Source of the DNA: a virus
DNA length: 31,596 nucleotides
IMG/VR virus record: IMGVR_UViG_3300046777_001354
Coordinates: 1 to 31,596 of that record
Strand: one strand, 5' to 3'
Shown: piece after piece, positions 29,443 to 31,596 of the stretch
Position numbering within the stretch: the first letter of the stretch is position 1
Layout: the number at the start of each line of letters is the position of its first letter
Made by a program: the position numbers and the translations under genes
Notes under the pieces: generated by a model
The model's database searches: none
What the model saw: only the letters and a program-made list of their open reading frames with translations
Told to the model about the DNA's origin: nothing

Positions 29443-30051
29443 ACATTACCTAAATGGTGGGGTGATTGGAGACCTCAGCTAGATCCACATACTGGCGATT
29501 TACAACCTACTGACCTAATCGAATGCACTCAGATCATAGGAGGCCAGCCTATTAATACAGCCATTACAGGGCAGCAGATAATTAACTCAGCAGCAGTAGG
29601 TATTAAATATTACCTACAATATCAGGATGATCAAACTCAATATTTAGCGGCCCCTAATGTAGGTCAATATGTATTGTTTAGAACTATGGATATCACCAAT
29701 GGTATCAGCATGGTTTTAGATAGTCAAATCACATTTGCATATGATGGTATTTATAACCTTCAGTTTAGTTTTCAATTTCAGAATGCCGATGTTAAGGAGC
29801 ATGATGTTACTGTATGGCTAAGAAAAAATGGAGTAGATGTACCTGGTAGTGCAGGGTTTGTCGCTGTAGTTTCATCTCATGGAGGTGGCCCTGGTCATAT
29901 TGTTGTAGGGTGGAATTATTTATTAAGTGTAGTGGCTGGAGATTATTACGAGCTTATTTGGTCTGCAACTGATACGCTAGTAAGCATGGAGTATTACCCA
30001 GCAGGCAACCCTCCTCCATCCACAGCTTCAGCCATTGTAACAGTAACATAA
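29440..30051 (+). CDS. Tail fiber / receptor-binding protein, variant B (203 aa)
   Basis: The first ~50 residues match variant A (WWGDW, PHTGDLQPTDLIECTQI, INTAITGQQII), then the sequence changes abruptly. The C-terminal ~145 residues form a beta-sandwich like the C1q/TNF-type domains found in phage tips (FAYDGIYNLQFSFQFQNADV, VWLRKNGVDVPGS, VGWNYLLSVVAGDYYELIW). It lacks the WGNITG linker of variant A. This is a clean domain swap at the host-binding end. Unlike copy A, it is separated from the next ATG by six bases. Confidence 0.78.
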   Translation: MTLPKWWGDWRPQLDPHTGDLQPTDLIECTQIIGGQPINTAITGQQIINSAAVGIKYYLQYQDDQTQYLAAPNVGQYVLFRTMDITNGISMVLDSQITFAYDGIYNLQFSFQFQNADVKEHDVTVWLRKNGVDVPGSAGFVAVVSSHGGGPGHIVVGWNYLLSVVAGDYYELIWSATDTLVSMEYYPAGNPPPSTASAIVTVT

Positions 30052-30057
30052 TATATT

Positions 30058-30510
30058 ATGCCTAGATACGCAAAAAACGGAGTATTTAACATCCTTTATC
30101 CTACCAGGAGAAGGATGGCTACAATCTTAAAGAGAATCATTAGGCAAAATGGCCTAGTGGATACCAGAACGTTGGAGGATAGTGTTAGAATTAACGCACA
30201 AATAACAGGCTTTTCTACCCTAGAGATTGAGATTGTAGCCATGTATTACTTTATATTTCTCAATAACGGGGCTTTCCTTTGGAATGGTGGGGTAATACCT
30301 CCTTATAATTTGGTCAGACAATTTACCGATGAGCTAACAAGTGCAGGAATAATCACAGAAATCTACAGCCAATATACTGAATGGCTTACTAAGAACTATC
30401 CTATCCTGGAGATAGTGCCTATCTTAGAAGAAGATCAAAGTATCGTATATAACTTCTATGCTCTGGATGCACCGCCTGATTTCACGCCAGGCTTTCCGCT
30501 AGATGTTTAA
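30058..30510 (+). CDS. Conserved hypothetical protein downstream of fiber, 150 aa (copy B)
   Basis: Same 150-aa product as 1559-2011, residue for residue, with multiple synonymous changes. The start is fixed by the preceding fiber stop. The coding end overlaps the convergent minus-strand gene by 12 bases. Confidence 0.87.
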   Translation: MPRYAKNGVFNILYPTRRRMATILKRIIRQNGLVDTRTLEDSVRINAQITGFSTLEIEIVAMYYFIFLNNGAFLWNGGVIPPYNLVRQFTDELTSAGIITEIYSQYTEWLTKNYPILEIVPILEEDQSIVYNFYALDAPPDFTPGFPLDV

Positions 30511-31239
30511 CTCTTTTTTCATACCGATCATATTGAATACAAAGATTAGTTTCAACTTTCCTAGCTTCTCGGCTTTGGTTAAATCACCGTTGCATAGGTT
30601 ATAAATCATTTGCTCCCATGACCATTTGGAGGCCTTTTTCTCAGCCTCGATATCATCAAGCTCCTCCTTAGTTAGTTTGGCTTTCTCCTCTTCACTAATC
30701 TCAGTATCATCCACATCGCCAAAGAGATTGCGATAGGTTTCGTAAAAGTGTTTTCTAAATTTTATGAACTCATTAATAATGCCATAGATGTAGGTGATGG
30801 GAAGGTCAAGAAACTGCTCCGCTCGATTGCTCAGGTCAAAATCATAGGGCTCCATGATCTCCTCATCCCATTCATTGAGGCGTACTTTCCTGTACATGAT
30901 TGCACATATCTTATCGAGGTTATCGATATAGTCGCTAGTGAATAAGTGCTCCAGGTCAATCCATTCATACAGCTCTAATTTTCCAAAGGGTTTGAGCTTC
31001 ATGCCAAGCACCTCCTCCTGGTATCTATTGGGTGGCTGATTGCTGTACCAATTGACCTCTTTTATTAAGGCATTGAGCTCATCAATCTCGAGCTCCTCAA
31101 TCTCTTCAATGTTAACATCCGCCAAAATAGAAAGGGCCTCACTATTATAATGGTAGGCCCCTTGCGTTTTATCTATCTTTCCGATTTCAATGAACTGCTC
31201 AAGCGTTACTTCGCTCCAGCTCTGGGGTAGCTTCAGCAT
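30499..31239 (-). CDS. Minus-strand protein, possible tail-assembly-chaperone-like, 246 aa (copy B)
   Basis: Allele of the gene at 2000-2740 with about four substitutions (for example SEVT for SQVT near residue 10). Same 41-base overlap with the upstream minus-strand gene. The A-rich run before the start is interrupted by a G here, arguing against a conserved slippery site. Confidence 0.85.
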   Translation of the reverse strand: MLKLPQSWSEVTLEQFIEIGKIDKTQGAYHYNSEALSILADVNIEEIEELEIDELNALIKEVNWYSNQPPNRYQEEVLGMKLKPFGKLELYEWIDLEHLFTSDYIDNLDKICAIMYRKVRLNEWDEEIMEPYDFDLSNRAEQFLDLPITYIYGIINEFIKFRKHFYETYRNLFGDVDDTEISEEEKAKLTKEELDDIEAEKKASKWSWEQMIYNLCNGDLTKAEKLGKLKLIFVFNMIGMKKELNI

Positions 31240-31596
31240 TCTTAAATTGTTGGTTTACTTTATTAGCAATATACATGACGTAAGGTATAGAAATATCAGC
31301 AGTCATTTTGCAGATAAATTTAGCTTTGTGTTTTATATGTGCCTCGGCGTAGTGTTCAGCAGGTGTAAGGTCCTCCCTCTTAAACATTACTGCCATCATT
31401 TGGCTGATGTAGTTTTTCGGTTTCTCAATGGCCAGCTTCTCGATGTGCTTAGTATCCCTAACTGTGAGCTTCATCTGGGCCGTATAAGTGTAGCCATCTA
31501 TCTCGATAGTATCAATGGTGGGGTAGTCAATGTTTTTATCCAGGCTATTGAATGCCTTTACCATCTCGATAAAATCAGATATATCCACATCCCAAA
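31199..31596 (-). CDS. Minus-strand protein, first gene of paralogous pair, partial (copy B)
   Basis: Runs off the right edge, so its start and promoter are outside the window. It encodes the equivalent of the last ~130 residues of the gene at 2700-3254, with one change in the final residues (ERSNA for ESSNA). Confidence 0.8.
   Translation of the reverse strand, partial: WDVDISDFIEMVKAFNSLDKNIDYPTIDTIEIDGYTYTAQMKLTVRDTKHIEKLAIEKPKNYISQMMAVMFKREDLTPAEHYAEAHIKHKAKFICKMTADISIPYVMYIANKVNQQFKNAEATPELERSNA

Larger units (their letters stand above)
28648..31596. repeat. Right copy (B) of the diverged terminal duplication
   Basis: Aligns to 1-3097 with the same gene order. Both copies cover the tape measure end, 144-aa gene, fiber, 150-aa gene and minus-strand pair. 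The alignment continues to the end of the window, so the true extent of the duplication is unknown. The fiber region differs in length (612 against 774 bases). Most other changes are third-position changes. Confidence 0.93.

Noticed and set aside
1-31596. Integrase, repressor, attachment sites, tRNA genes or CRISPR array
   Set aside because: I looked for these and found no recombinase motif, no spaced direct repeats and no cloverleaf-like sequence; attachment sites could not be supported without an integrase.

Overview
The window is an almost gap-free, tightly packed tailed-phage genome that runs slightly past one full unit. Several signs point to a long-tailed (siphovirus-type) phage of a Bacteroidota host, probably Flavobacteriia-like. 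These are gene families typical of that phylum (VirE-N/BT4734-type primase fused to an SF3 helicase, a DUF3127-type OB-fold protein), host-type promoters with the Bacteroidota TAnnTTTG -7 box, few clear Shine-Dalgarno sites, and an 821-aa tape measure with no recognisable tail sheath. I see no integrase, repressor, tRNA, CRISPR array or transposase, so a lytic or at least non-integrating lifestyle is the simplest reading (inference).

Layout. (1) 1-3097: end of the tape measure gene, a 144-aa tail-region gene, a fiber/receptor-binding gene, a 150-aa gene, then two minus-strand paralogous genes. (2) 3296-8096: head and connector block: XkdF-like protease with an acidic scaffold-like tail, major capsid protein, probable tail tube protein (hairpin terminators on both sides), a small beta protein, portal, and a connector-like protein. 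(3) 8093-9602: lysis cassette of holin, an enzyme with a YkuD-like H-x12-S-x-G-C motif, and a lipoprotein with a C-terminal membrane helix (u-spanin architecture). (4) 9599-15729: replication block: DEDDy exonuclease, many small ORFs, HTH proteins, a DnaA C-terminal-domain-like protein, a cluster of DnaA-box-like repeats, the primase-helicase, a lipoprotein and a VRR-NUC-like nuclease. (5) 15786-19852: recombination and regulation: ERF annealing protein, YqaJ-like exonuclease, SSB-like protein, HTH proteins, small membrane proteins and a sigma-70-like factor. (6) 19836-22309: packaging. (7) 22341-28979: tail tip proteins and tape measure. (8) 28648-31596: a second, diverged copy of region 1.

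The genes mostly overlap by ATGA or a few bases, so most of the plus strand must be read as a few long operons. Two promoter classes can be seen. TATATTTG boxes stand before the primase operon, the ERF operon and the minus-strand pair. A different motif, TAATATAGG(T/C)ATG, abuts the start codons of several structural genes and may be a late promoter read with the phage sigma-like factor (inference).

The two ends are homologous but not identical: about 92% at nucleotide level in the 144-aa gene (counted by eye), almost all synonymous. The exception is the fiber gene, whose C-terminal domain is completely different. The contig therefore either joins two co-occurring strains of a circularly permuted phage of about 28.5-28.6 kb, or it contains a real tandem arrangement of two related units.
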